The position numbers were made by a program, and so were the translations under genes. Source: Litoreibacter meonggei (GTDB taxonomy: Bacteria; Pseudomonadota; Alphaproteobacteria; Rhodobacterales; Rhodobacteraceae). Taken from it: DNA of 64,000 bases. How positions within the stretch are numbered: position 1 is the stretch's first letter; each line of letters starts with the position of its first letter. The DNA is taken from the NCBI RefSeq assembly GCF_003663885.1, contig NZ_RCCE01000003.1, positions 641,114 to 705,113 on the forward strand, read 5' to 3'. Positions 26,270-34,843 of the stretch are shown in pieces. Below the pieces are notes generated by a model, which did not search any database, had not been told where the DNA came from, and saw nothing but the letters and a program-made list of their open reading frames with translations.

Positions 26270-27247
26270 ATGAGTATCTTTAAGAATGTAATGGGGGCAC
26301 TGCTGGCGACAGCTACGTTAGGCGTTGCACCGGTAATGGCTCAAGAAGGCGCAACCATCGCGATTATCGGTGGTCGTGCGGATGATGCGTTTTTCGCGAA
26401 AATTGGTCGTGGCATTGATGATGCAACGCTTGTTGTCGAAGCCCATGGAGGCACCGTCAATTATTTGCAGTTGCAAACCTATGATAACATTGGTGGCGAC
26501 GCTGCAAACCTTGTCCGAACAGCGATCAGCCAAGGTGTCGACATCATTGCGGTTCCAAATTGGGTTCCGGACGCGCAGGACGAGGCGATCGAGGCAGCTA
26601 TGGCTGCGGGCATTCCCGTTATGCTTTATAATGCTGGTGGCGGGGATAAGGCGGCAGAACTCGGCGCGATCAACTATATTGGCAACGAAGAATACCCTGC
26701 TGGCCTTGCTGGTGGTAAATACTTTGCCGAACATGGCGCGACGAACGTAATTTGTGTAAATACGGTGCCCGGTGCAGGTAACCTCGAAGCGCGCTGCGAT
26801 GGCATCCGTGATGGGATGGCCGAGTCTGGTGGCGTTTCGGAACAGCTTCCGCTGCCAGCAAGCGCATTTGGAGATCCAACAGCGGTTGCCGAAGCGATCA
26901 AAGCGACATTGCTTGGCGATGAAACTATCGATGGTATCTTTACGATTTCCTCTGCGGATGCAGACAGTGCGTACATCGGGATGCAGCAGGCGGGACGGGT
27001 GGAAACCGTCGCCCTTGGTTCATTCGACATGAACGTGGCTGGCCTTGAGCGTATCCGTGACGGTGAACAGCTTTTTGCGATTGACCAGCAGCCCTGGTTG
27101 CAGGGCTTTCTGGCGGTGACGCTAGCCGATGGTTACGTGAACTATGGTCTAGCGATGGCGACGTCGCCGTTGCTGACAGGGCCGGGCATCGTGGATGCAT
27201 CCAACATCGAAGCCACGCTTAAGGGCGGAGAACTCGGCTATCGCTAA
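26270..27247 (+). CDS. Sugar/cyclitol ABC transporter substrate-binding protein 1
   Basis: 325 residues from the ATG at 26270 with a GGGAGGA site; the upstream in-frame ATG at 26231 lacks one. A signal peptide (to ~residue 25, APVMAQE) precedes a Peripla_BP_4 domain of the ribose/galactose-binding type: FFAKIGRGIDDA, LVRTAISQGVDIIAV, then ISSADADSAYIGMQQAGR and a conserved IDQQPWLQGF. It delivers substrate to the permease and ATPase that follow. The ligand is probably a cyclitol or modified sugar. Confidence 0.88.
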   Translation: MSIFKNVMGALLATATLGVAPVMAQEGATIAIIGGRADDAFFAKIGRGIDDATLVVEAHGGTVNYLQLQTYDNIGGDAANLVRTAISQGVDIIAVPNWVPDAQDEAIEAAMAAGIPVMLYNAGGGDKAAELGAINYIGNEEYPAGLAGGKYFAEHGATNVICVNTVPGAGNLEARCDGIRDGMAESGGVSEQLPLPASAFGDPTAVAEAIKATLLGDETIDGIFTISSADADSAYIGMQQAGRVETVALGSFDMNVAGLERIRDGEQLFAIDQQPWLQGFLAVTLADGYVNYGLAMATSPLLTGPGIVDASNIEATLKGGELGYR

Positions 27248-27260
27248 GACTGAATTTGTT

Positions 27261-27286
27261 CGGCCCGTAGACGTTTCTGCGGGCCG
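27261..27286 (+). terminator. Hairpin after binding-protein gene 1
   Basis: CGGCCCGTAGA and TCTGCGGGCCG form an 11-bp stem (one G-T pair) with loop CGTT, 14 bases after the binding-protein stop. There is no T-run. It probably stabilises the upstream mRNA end or limits read-through into the permease gene. Confidence 0.55.
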
Positions 27287-27351
27287 TTACATCGGCATGA
27301 CCTAACGATATGGTTGCCACCAGCCACCGAACAAACACGGGGACATTTCCA

Positions 27352-28347
27352 ATGAGTCGTTTATCAATCGGCAGTCTATTTCGCCGACCAGAGGCCGGAG
27401 CCTTTTTGGGAATGGTCGCAGTCATTGCCTTCTTTCTAATTTTCGGCGGCATAAATTTTTTGAAACCGTCCGGTATCGCGAGTTGGCTAAACGTTGCCGC
27501 CAACATTGGGATTATTGCAATACCGGTCGGGTTGTTGATGATCGCAGGTGAATTAGACATTTCCATCGGGTCAATGATCCCTGCGGGGTCGATGATCGTG
27601 GCAATCATGTCCGGCCACTATGACTTCCCGATTTGGATGTCGATCATTGTGGTGCTCGGGTTTGGCGTGGTTGTCGGGTTTATCAACGGCTTTTTGGTCG
27701 TTCACACAGCCGTCCCGTCGTTGATTGTAACGCTTGGCACTTTGTTTGCAGTTGCGGGTCTCGTGCTTGGCCTATCGGTGCTGATCACCGGAACGACCAG
27801 CGTATCGATCAAGGCGCCGGACTTTTACAAAGCCGTTTTCGGGCAATTTATTGGTGGCACCTATCAAGTTATCATCTTGTGGTGGTTTGCTGTGACGGCC
27901 GTCTATATTTTCTACATTCATTATACGAAGTACGGTAATTGGATCTTCGCTATGGGCGGCGACCGTGAAAGCGCACGCAATGCCGGTATCCCGACCACGA
28001 AACTGACGATCATCTTGTTCATCCTTTCGGCGTGTAGTGCGGCGTTCGTGGGCATGTGTCAGGCGCTGTTGTTCAACTCGGCGCAAGTGTCTGCGGGGAT
28101 GTCTTATATCTTTAACGTTATCATTTCGGTGGTCGTTGGGGGCGTTGTCCTGACGGGTGGATTTGGGTCCGTCGTCGGGATCGTCTTTGGCACCATTACT
28201 TTTGCGGTGGTCAATCAAGGCATCTATTTCACAAGTTTTGATCGCAACTGGTCAAGTTTGATTATTGGCGTGATGCTGTTGGCCGCCGTCCTGATGAACA
28301 ACACCTTCCGCTCCATGGCGCTGTCTTATGCGCCAAAGAAGAAATGA
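27352..28347 (+). CDS. Sugar ABC transporter permease 1 (RbsC type)
   Basis: 331 residues from the ATG at 27352; the frame to 27310 lacks a ribosome site. About nine to ten membrane helices. The BPD_transp_2 signature is seen in [39 protein letters not shown] and [15 protein letters not shown]. It forms the membrane channel of importer 1; as a single permease gene it should act as a homodimer. The ATPase gene follows ten bases after the stop. Confidence 0.9.
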   Translation: MSRLSIGSLFRRPEAGAFLGMVAVIAFFLIFGGINFLKPSGIASWLNVAANIGIIAIPVGLLMIAGELDISIGSMIPAGSMIVAIMSGHYDFPIWMSIIVVLGFGVVVGFINGFLVVHTAVPSLIVTLGTLFAVAGLVLGLSVLITGTTSVSIKAPDFYKAVFGQFIGGTYQVIILWWFAVTAVYIFYIHYTKYGNWIFAMGGDRESARNAGIPTTKLTIILFILSACSAAFVGMCQALLFNSAQVSAGMSYIFNVIISVVVGGVVLTGGFGSVVGIVFGTITFAVVNQGIYFTSFDRNWSSLIIGVMLLAAVLMNNTFRSMALSYAPKKK

Positions 28348-28357
28348 GGGCAAACCG

Positions 28358-29146
28358 ATGACTTCTCCAGTTCTGGAACTCCGTAGTGTTGATAAATCCT
28401 TTGGGCCGATCGACGTGCTGCATGATATTTCCCTCAAGATGAATGAAGGCGAGGTGCTTTGCCTGCTCGGGGATAACGGTGCGGGTAAATCAACGCTTAT
28501 CAAGACGCTATGTGGTGTCCACAAGCCGACACGGGGTTCCATCCTTATGGATGGCGCGGAGGTGACATTCTCCACCCCGCGAGAGGCCCAAGATAAAGGC
28601 ATCGCCACCGTGCACCAATTTGGCGGCACATTTCCGTTGATGAGCATTGGGCGCAGTTTCTTCGTGGGTGTGGAGCCCACCAAAGGATGGGGTCCGTTCA
28701 AGATCTACGATCGCAAGAAAGCCAATAAGATCGCGGTCGAGGCTGTGCAGAACTTCGGCATCACGCGGGTCGATGACGGTGATCGTCTGATAGGCGGCTT
28801 GTCAGGTGGTGAACGTCAGTCGCTGGCCATTGCCCGCGCGGTCCATTTCGGCGCGCGTGTTCTTATCCTTGATGAACCAACAGCCGCGCTCGGGGTCAAA
28901 CAGGCCGCACACGTTCTTCGCATCGTGAACGAGGCAAAACGCCGGGGATTGGCCGTGATTTTCATCACTCACCAGGTCATGCATGCCATGGCAGTGGGCG
29001 ATCATTTCGCTGTGTTGATCCGTGGCGCGATTGCTGCGGATTTCCGCAAAGGCGAACGGTCCCGCGAAGAGATCACCGATTTGATGGCAGGCGGCGAAAC
29101 GATGGCAGATCTCGAAAGGCAAATCGAAGGCTATGCCGATGCTTAA
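28358..29146 (+). CDS. Sugar ABC transporter ATP-binding protein 1 (FrcA-like, single domain)
   Basis: 262 residues from the ATG at 28358 (GAGGG eight bases upstream). Walker [11 protein letters not shown]-loop VHQFGG, signature [15 protein letters not shown], Walker [13 protein letters not shown] and switch ITHQVMH. It has one nucleotide-binding domain, unlike the two-domain RbsA, as in alphaproteobacterial FrcA-type systems. It powers importer 1. Confidence 0.9.
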   Translation: MTSPVLELRSVDKSFGPIDVLHDISLKMNEGEVLCLLGDNGAGKSTLIKTLCGVHKPTRGSILMDGAEVTFSTPREAQDKGIATVHQFGGTFPLMSIGRSFFVGVEPTKGWGPFKIYDRKKANKIAVEAVQNFGITRVDDGDRLIGGLSGGERQSLAIARAVHFGARVLILDEPTAALGVKQAAHVLRIVNEAKRRGLAVIFITHQVMHAMAVGDHFAVLIRGAIAADFRKGERSREEITDLMAGGETMADLERQIEGYADA

Positions 29147-29268
29147 GCTAACAACCCGACGCGTCGAGCTCCCAAGGTGTCGGTCGGGGAGCGCAGTCCA
29201 GTCCGGAGGTTGTCTCCCGGCCTCCCGCTCTGAAACGCGCTCCCCTCTTTATGATCTGGCAAACCTAA

Positions 29269-30273
29269 ATGACCGTTAGAATTGCAGTCATTGGCGCAGG
29301 ATTGATGGGCGCGGACCACGCCAAGATCATTGCGGAGGATTTGCCGGGCGCGCAGTTGCAAATTGTGTGCGATATGAACGTCACCCGCGCACAAGGCTTG
29401 GCGGATCGCTATGGGGCGGTCGATTTTGCCATCGACCCGGACAGCGTGATCGCCCGCGATGACGTGGATGCGGTGATCTTGGCCAGCCCGGATTTTACCC
29501 ATGCGCCGCTGTCATTGGCCTGCATCAAAGCGGGTAAGCGGGTGCTATGTGAAAAACCTTTGTCGCAACTGCCGGGTGAATGTCTGGCTGTCATCGCCGC
29601 TGAAGAGGCCTCAGGTGCTAAACATGTGATGTTAGGTTTCATGCGCCGTTATGACCAATCTTATATCGAGATGAAGCAGGCGCTTGACGGTGGCACTTTG
29701 GGTCGCGCTTTGATGATGCACAATTTCCACCGCAACGTGGAAACGCCTGCCGCTGATTTCACGGGCGCCATGGCGATCACAAACTCTGCGCCGCATGAAT
29801 TTGACGTGGTTCGCCATGTGCTGGGAACAGAATATGCGTCGATCACGGCCTTTCAGCCAAAGCGTTCTGACGCGCTGGTGGCCCCTGTCGTCATGGTTCT
29901 GGAAACCACAGATGGCCAACTGGTGACAATCGAGATCAACAACAATGCCGCCTACGGATACGACGTGCGCGGCGAATTGGTGGGCGAGGCAGGCACAATT
30001 GCGATAAACAATGTGGCGTACACCCGCACTGACATGAAATTGTCAAGTTCCACCCGCTATGAATCCGATTGGCGAGGCCGATATCATGCGGCTTATGTTC
30101 GCCAGAACCGAGACTTTCTGGCCTATGTCGAAACGGGAAAATTCCCTGACATTGCATCGGATTGCTGGGATGGATACTGCGCCGCGATTGTAGCGCAAGC
30201 TGGCATTGAAGCCTTGGTTTCAGGTACGAGAACACAGGTCGTGATGGCCCCTAAACCGGAGTTTTACGCATGA
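29269..30273 (+). CDS. Gfo/Idh/MocA-family dehydrogenase (inositol/inosose type)
   Basis: 334 residues. NAD-binding GAGLMGADHA at the N-terminus, the catalytic lysine in CEKPLS, and SAPHEFDVVRHVLG with the Asp/His pair typical of inositol dehydrogenases. It resembles IolG and rhizopine MocA. It likely oxidises a hydroxyl of an inositol derivative imported by the upstream ABC system. The stop overlaps the next ATG by four bases. Exact substrate is unknown; there are two further family members in the window. Confidence 0.87.
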   Translation: MTVRIAVIGAGLMGADHAKIIAEDLPGAQLQIVCDMNVTRAQGLADRYGAVDFAIDPDSVIARDDVDAVILASPDFTHAPLSLACIKAGKRVLCEKPLSQLPGECLAVIAAEEASGAKHVMLGFMRRYDQSYIEMKQALDGGTLGRALMMHNFHRNVETPAADFTGAMAITNSAPHEFDVVRHVLGTEYASITAFQPKRSDALVAPVVMVLETTDGQLVTIEINNNAAYGYDVRGELVGEAGTIAINNVAYTRTDMKLSSSTRYESDWRGRYHAAYVRQNRDFLAYVETGKFPDIASDCWDGYCAAIVAQAGIEALVSGTRTQVVMAPKPEFYA

Positions 30274-31229
30274 AAATGGGCTTTGTGTCTGACAGCCTTG
30301 GTGGAATCTCTTTCACCGACATGCTCGATCATGCGCAGCGCGTGGGCGTTTCGGGGGTTGAGGTAAACACCTGCGGGTGGTCAACGGCGCCACATTTCGA
30401 TCTTCAAGGGATGCTGGGCAACATGGCTGCCCAAGCCGCCTATCAAAAAGAGTTTTCTGATCGCAACCTTGAGATCATCAGCCTGAATGCTAACGGAAAT
30501 CCGCTGCACCCGACCGATCCAACACAAGGTCAGGGGCTGCGCGACACCATCCGCGTCGCGGGTGAAATGGGCATCAAGACCGTTTGCACCATGTCGGGCC
30601 TGCCAGCGGGGTCCGCCAATGATACGATGCCCAACTGGATCATTTCTTCTTGGCCACCTGAAACGCAAGATATTCTGCGCTATCAATGGAACGAGAAGCT
30701 GTTCCCGTTTTGGACCGAGATTGTTGCGCTCGCACAGGAAAACGGGGTTGAGAAGATTGCATTGGAAATGCATGGCAACCAATGCGTCTACAACGTGCCG
30801 TCGCTGTTGAAACTGCGCGAAGCTGTCGGTCCGATTGTCGGCGCTAACCTTGATCCAAGCCACCTATTTTGGATGGGGGCTGATCCGTTGATTGCAGCGC
30901 AGGCATTAGGGCATGCAATTTATCACGTGCATGCAAAAGACACGATGCTTAATGCACCTGTGCAGGCAACCACCAGCTTACTGGAGAATGGCTCTCTTAT
31001 GGATGTTCCGGCCCGCAGCTGGTCTTATATCACGCTCGGGTTTGGCCACAGTGAAGAATGGTGGCGACAGTTCTGCTACCGACTCAAAATGGCAAATTAC
31101 GATGGTTGGCTTTCGATCGAGCATGAAGACGTTTTGCTGAACTCGTTAGAAGGATTGGAGAAGTCCGTGACGCTTCTTCAAGGTGTTATGCCTGATCGCC
31201 CGGCAGATTATAGGCCGCAGGACATTTGA
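30270..31229 (+). CDS. TIM-barrel sugar phosphate isomerase/epimerase (MocC-like)
   Basis: 319 residues of the xylose-isomerase-like TIM barrel family. Metal ligands are visible at IALEMHGNQ (Glu), ANLDPSHLFWMG (Asp and His), HVHAKD and LSIEHED (Glu). The closest named family by context is MocC of rhizopine breakdown or an inosose isomerase/dehydratase. It overlaps the dehydrogenase by four bases and precedes a MocE ferredoxin, so the three act on the same compound. The reaction is not established. Confidence 0.82.
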   Translation: MKMGFVSDSLGGISFTDMLDHAQRVGVSGVEVNTCGWSTAPHFDLQGMLGNMAAQAAYQKEFSDRNLEIISLNANGNPLHPTDPTQGQGLRDTIRVAGEMGIKTVCTMSGLPAGSANDTMPNWIISSWPPETQDILRYQWNEKLFPFWTEIVALAQENGVEKIALEMHGNQCVYNVPSLLKLREAVGPIVGANLDPSHLFWMGADPLIAAQALGHAIYHVHAKDTMLNAPVQATTSLLENGSLMDVPARSWSYITLGFGHSEEWWRQFCYRLKMANYDGWLSIEHEDVLLNSLEGLEKSVTLLQGVMPDRPADYRPQDI

Positions 31230-31298
31230 GGCCCGGGCGTGCGCCTGAGTGAATTGCCCAAACAGGGCGGTTGTTAAACAAAAGAAAAGGAGCGAGTA

Positions 31299-31610
31299 AT
31301 GGCCCAATGGATCAATGCCTGCGCACAAGATGACATCGACCAAGAAGACGTTATCCGTTTCGATCACGGGGAGCGCACGTTCATCATCGTTCGCGATCAC
31401 GAGGATAATTATTATTGCTCTGATGGGTTGTGTACCCATGAGGAAGTCCACCTGAGTGATGGCTTGGTAATTGAAGCCACCATTGAATGTCCCAAGCATT
31501 CGTCAATTTTTGATTGCACTAACGGTGAGGTGGAAACTCCGCCCGCCTGCGAAAACTTGCATACCTATCCGACCAAGCTTGAGAACGGACGGGTCTTTGT
31601 CGAGATTTAA
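31299..31610 (+). CDS. mocE: MocE-family Rieske [2Fe-2S] ferredoxin, copy 1
   Basis: 103 residues. Rieske ligands are Cys45 and His47 in GLCTHEEV and Cys64 and His67 in ECPKHSS. It passes electrons to an oxygenase; the candidate partner in the same operon is the sterol-desaturase-family protein at 25140-26153. No reductase gene is in this operon, so it probably shares the MocF-type reductase at 46912-48120. It is the same length as copy 2 at 46600-46911 with identical ligand positions. An AAGGAG site precedes the start. Confidence 0.9.
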   Translation: MAQWINACAQDDIDQEDVIRFDHGERTFIIVRDHEDNYYCSDGLCTHEEVHLSDGLVIEATIECPKHSSIFDCTNGEVETPPACENLHTYPTKLENGRVFVEI

Positions 31611-31691
31611 GGCGGGGCTTTTGCGGCCTAGGGCCCCACCAAAGACACATAATCTCGCTGGACTCGGTGTCGGCACGCTTGTTAGAAAACT

Positions 31692-31709
31692 ATGACGTAA
31701 AAACGTCAT
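31692..31709. promoter_or_regulatory. LacI operator, copy 1 (autoregulatory)
   Basis: ATGACGT-AAAA-ACGTCAT, a perfect 18-bp palindrome directly abutting the GGAGG ribosome site of the LacI gene at 31719. An identical copy lies just after that gene (32750-32767). Binding here would block its own expression. Confidence 0.7.
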
Positions 31710-31718
31710 GGAGGCCAA

Positions 31719-32750
31719 ATGGCAAACAGACCGACGATCAAAGATGTGGCGCGAGAGGCAGGTGTCAGTCCGACAACCGTTGACCGTGCGTTGAACGGGC
31801 GGTCGGTCGTACGCGAAGAAACGATGCGAAAAATTGCTGATGCGGCACACAAAGTTGGCTACCACAGCAAGGGTATCTTTCTAAGCCGATTGGACAAGCC
31901 GTTGCCGGAATTACGACTTGGTTTTGTCCTACTGAAGAAGAGCCAGCAATTTTACAGTGATTTCGCCACCCACATCGAAGCGGCCATTTCAGAACGACAT
32001 GATTACCGGATTACCTCTGATATTAGGTTTTCGTCGTCGCAGTCACCTGATGAGTTTACCGATCTGTTGAAAACTCTGGGCCGCCGCTGCGATGCTCTCG
32101 CTTGCACTGCCGTGAACGACCCTCGGCTAAACCGCGTGGTGCAAGACTTGAAGGACAAGAATGTACCCGTCGTGTCCCTCCTCAATGATTTCGCGCAAGG
32201 GATCCGGAAGAACTACATTGGCCTCAACAATATGAAAATTGGGCGGCTAGCTGGCTGGATGATAACGAAAACGGTGCATCAACCCGGGAAGCTTGCTATC
32301 TTCGTTGGCGGCAACCGTTGGCATGGACACGATTTGCGTGAAGTAGGGTACCGCTCATTCGTAAGAGAACGCGATCTTGGATTTACAGTCCTTGATACCC
32401 TCGTGAACCTCGAAACGAGGCAAGTTACATATGAAGCTACGCTGGACCTTTTGCAGCGTCATCCGGACCTGCGCGGCATCTATATAGCGGGCGGTGGCAT
32501 GGAGGGTGCGATTGCTGCGGTGCGAGAGGTGCATTCCACCCCGAAGGTCGCGTTGATAGTCAACGAACTTACCGCCGAAAGTCGGGCTGGACTGATTGAC
32601 GGCTATGTCACCATGGTGATTTCTACGCCACTCAAAGGGCTTTGTAGGACATTAATTGACCTAATGATTCAATCGACTATCGAGGCGGACGATGGCGTGT
32701 CAGGGCAAACGTTTCTTGAGCCCCGGATCGTGTTGCCAGAGTCTTTTTGA
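31719..32750 (+). CDS. LacI-family transcriptional regulator (cyclitol region 2)
   Basis: 343 residues. HTH: PTIKDVAREAGVSPTTVDRA followed by LNGRSVVREETM; the sensor domain has GKLAIFVGGNRWHGHDLREV and IYIAGGGMEGAIAAV, almost the same blocks as in the LacI at 44324-45355, so the two are paralogues and probably bind related cyclitols. Two identical palindromic operators flank the gene, indicating self-repression and control of the downstream import and inositol operon. Confidence 0.92.
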   Translation: MANRPTIKDVAREAGVSPTTVDRALNGRSVVREETMRKIADAAHKVGYHSKGIFLSRLDKPLPELRLGFVLLKKSQQFYSDFATHIEAAISERHDYRITSDIRFSSSQSPDEFTDLLKTLGRRCDALACTAVNDPRLNRVVQDLKDKNVPVVSLLNDFAQGIRKNYIGLNNMKIGRLAGWMITKTVHQPGKLAIFVGGNRWHGHDLREVGYRSFVRERDLGFTVLDTLVNLETRQVTYEATLDLLQRHPDLRGIYIAGGGMEGAIAAVREVHSTPKVALIVNELTAESRAGLIDGYVTMVISTPLKGLCRTLIDLMIQSTIEADDGVSGQTFLEPRIVLPESF

Positions 32751-32767
32751 TGACGTAAAAACGTCAT
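32750..32767. promoter_or_regulatory. LacI operator, copy 2
   Basis: Exact repeat of the 18-bp palindrome ATGACGT-AAAA-ACGTCAT. Its first base is the last base of the LacI stop codon. It lies ~140 bases before the isomerase gene that opens the downstream operon, where it could repress that promoter. Confidence 0.7.
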
Positions 32768-32784
32768 TTTCGCCTCCATAAGAA

Positions 32785-32798
32785 CGTCATGAATGACG
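32785..32798. promoter_or_regulatory. Everted half-sites of the LacI operator
   Basis: CGTCAT-GA-ATGACG: the same half-sites in opposite order, 17 bases after operator copy 2. It may add a second contact for a dimer or allow cooperative binding. Confidence 0.45.
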
Positions 32799-32907
32799 CA
32801 TTAGTCACCCCGATGCATTGACCGAATCCCAAGAGTGACCTCAGTGTTCCGCAACGCAGCGATCGGCCCGTCCGAAAAGACGCCCGGGTCGTGATGAGGG
32901 GGATACG

Positions 32908-33723
32908 ATGAACTTTGCACTTAATCATATGACAGTTCCAAACCTGAGCTACGTCGATTTCCTTGATTTGGCGGCCAAGCTTGAGTGTGTCGGGGTTGAA
33001 GTCCGCAACGATATCGATCGTGAACTGTTTGATGGAGTGGACCCCGTTGAAGCAGGTAAGATGGCAAAGGATAGAGGTCTGCGCCTCGTGGGTTTGAGCC
33101 AAGTCTATCCGTTCAACACATGGGACGCAGAACGTGAAGTTGCGGTGCGTGATCTGATTGTAGTCGCAAAGGCTGCAGGCGCCGAAACTATCAGTCTGAT
33201 CCCGCGTAATGACGGAACGGGGCTGGGCAAAAGCGAACGCCAAGCCAACCTGCGCGTCGCAATGATGGCGATCTTGCCAATGCTTAGGAAAGCAAACATG
33301 GTTGCCTTGGTTGAGCCACTCGGGTTTGTGCGGTCGTCGCTGCGCTCAAAATCGGATTTGGTCGATACGATTAATGATATCGACGGTGCAGATCACTTTA
33401 AGTTGGTGCACGATACCTTCCACCACACGCTTGCTGGTGAGGATCCTATTTTCATCCGAGCCACTGGAATTATTCATATCTCAGCAGTTGTCGATCCAGA
33501 CTTGCAGATAACCGAGATGGAAGACGAGCATAGGGTTTTGGTCGATGAGCAAGATCGTCTTGGCAATATCGAACAGATCCGCGCCCTGATTGCGGGCGGT
33601 TACGATGGACCAATTTCGTATGAATGCTTCTCTCCGAGAACCCATGCGATGCCGGACCCTTACTCAGAAATCAGAGCATCATTTGAATTTATTACCTCGC
33701 GATTGCGGCAGGAGGCCGCCTGA
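32908..33723 (+). CDS. iolI: TIM-barrel isomerase, probable inosose isomerase (IolI-like)
   Basis: 271 residues of the IolI/xylose-isomerase-like family. Metal ligands: Glu in ALVEPLGF, Asp and His in KLVHDTFHH, His in IIHISAV, Glu in SYECFSP. IolI interconverts 2-keto-myo-inositol and 1-keto-D-chiro-inositol, which lets chiro-inositol enter the myo-inositol route. It is the first gene after the LacI operators and is followed by the second ABC importer. Another TIM-barrel role is possible. Confidence 0.72.
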   Translation: MNFALNHMTVPNLSYVDFLDLAAKLECVGVEVRNDIDRELFDGVDPVEAGKMAKDRGLRLVGLSQVYPFNTWDAEREVAVRDLIVVAKAAGAETISLIPRNDGTGLGKSERQANLRVAMMAILPMLRKANMVALVEPLGFVRSSLRSKSDLVDTINDIDGADHFKLVHDTFHHTLAGEDPIFIRATGIIHISAVVDPDLQITEMEDEHRVLVDEQDRLGNIEQIRALIAGGYDGPISYECFSPRTHAMPDPYSEIRASFEFITSRLRQEAA

Positions 33724-33804
33724 GCAAGAGGTTTGAATACCCCGAACATGAAGGGGTTCCGGCAAAAGAAATGGTGTGCCGGACACCACAACGGGAGGAA
33801 CCCA

Positions 33805-34749
33805 ATGAAAAAGACTATTATTGCCGCAGGCCTTGCTTCTCTTTTGTCCACAGCAGCTATTGCTGAAGACATCGGTGTTTCGATGGCGCTTTTTGATGAT
33901 AACTTTTTGACAGTTCTGCGCAACGGCATCGAAGCATCCGCTGCTGAAATGGATGGCGTTGAAGTCCAAATTGAAGATGCGCAAAACGACTTGGCCAGGC
34001 AGCTGGACCAGATCAACAATTTCATTGCATCCGGCGTCGATGCAATCATCGTTAACCCAGTTGATACGTCAGCTACACAAGCGATGACCGCCGCTGCTGA
34101 GGCCGCAGGTGTGCCTCTCGTGTTCGTTAACCGACAGCCAATCAACGTCGACAGTATGCCAGACAATCAAGCATTTGTCGCATCAAACGAGATTGAATCT
34201 GGAACACTGGAAACGTTCGAGATTTGTAAGATGTTGCGTGCCCAAGGACTTGGTGGCGGCGCGCGGGCGTATGTCATGATGGGCGAGCTGTCCAACCAGG
34301 CGGCGGTTCAGCGGACCAAAGACATCCAAGATGTACTCGGTATGGACATGTGCAGCTTTATCGAGGTGATTGATCAGCAAACCGCTAACTGGTCCCGTGA
34401 GCAGGCCAACTCCTTGATGACCAACTGGTTGTCGTCGGGCGAAGTGTTTCATGCTGTGATCGCAAATAATGACGAAATGGCACTTGGGGCCATTCAAGCC
34501 ATCAAGGCAGCCGGTATCGATATGGCCGACGTGGTTGTAGGAGGTGTCGATGCTACTCAGGACGCCTTGTCTTCGATGCAAGCTGGCGAGCTTGACGTGA
34601 CCGTATTTCAAAACGCCGCTGGCCAGGGGTCAGGTGCTTTGAACGCGGCCATCGCGCTCGCCAATGGCGAAGAAGTGGAGCAGAAAGTGTACATTCCGTT
34701 CGAGTTGGTGACACCGGCCAATATCGAAGGCTATCTGACTCAGAACTAA
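33805..34749 (+). CDS. Inositol/rhizopine-type ABC transporter substrate-binding protein 2 (IbpA/MocB-like)
   Basis: 314 residues from the ATG at 33805 (GGGAGGA upstream); the frame from 33733 has no site. Signal peptide to about residue 21 (STAAIAED). The mature start IGVSMALFDDNFLTVLRNG is characteristic of myo-inositol and rhizopine-binding proteins. Further blocks are VDAIIVNPVDTSAT and ANNDEMALGAIQAIK. It feeds importer 2, located immediately upstream of the canonical inositol enzymes. Confidence 0.88.
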   Translation: MKKTIIAAGLASLLSTAAIAEDIGVSMALFDDNFLTVLRNGIEASAAEMDGVEVQIEDAQNDLARQLDQINNFIASGVDAIIVNPVDTSATQAMTAAAEAAGVPLVFVNRQPINVDSMPDNQAFVASNEIESGTLETFEICKMLRAQGLGGGARAYVMMGELSNQAAVQRTKDIQDVLGMDMCSFIEVIDQQTANWSREQANSLMTNWLSSGEVFHAVIANNDEMALGAIQAIKAAGIDMADVVVGGVDATQDALSSMQAGELDVTVFQNAAGQGSGALNAAIALANGEEVEQKVYIPFELVTPANIEGYLTQN

Positions 34750-34769
34750 GCCGGTCAAACTTACGTGGT

Positions 34770-34799
34770 CGGAGCGGTGTCCCTATCGACACCGCTCCG
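34770..34799 (+). terminator. Hairpin after binding-protein gene 2
   Basis: CGGAGCGGTGTC and GACACCGCTCCG form a perfect 12-bp stem with a six-base loop, 20 bases after the binding-protein stop. No T-run follows. Likely an mRNA-stabilising or attenuating structure that keeps binding-protein levels above those of the permease. Confidence 0.6.
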
Positions 34800-34843
34800 G
34801 AAATCGAGATTGCGGCGACTGAAACTCGCCGGCGGAGGGAAAA

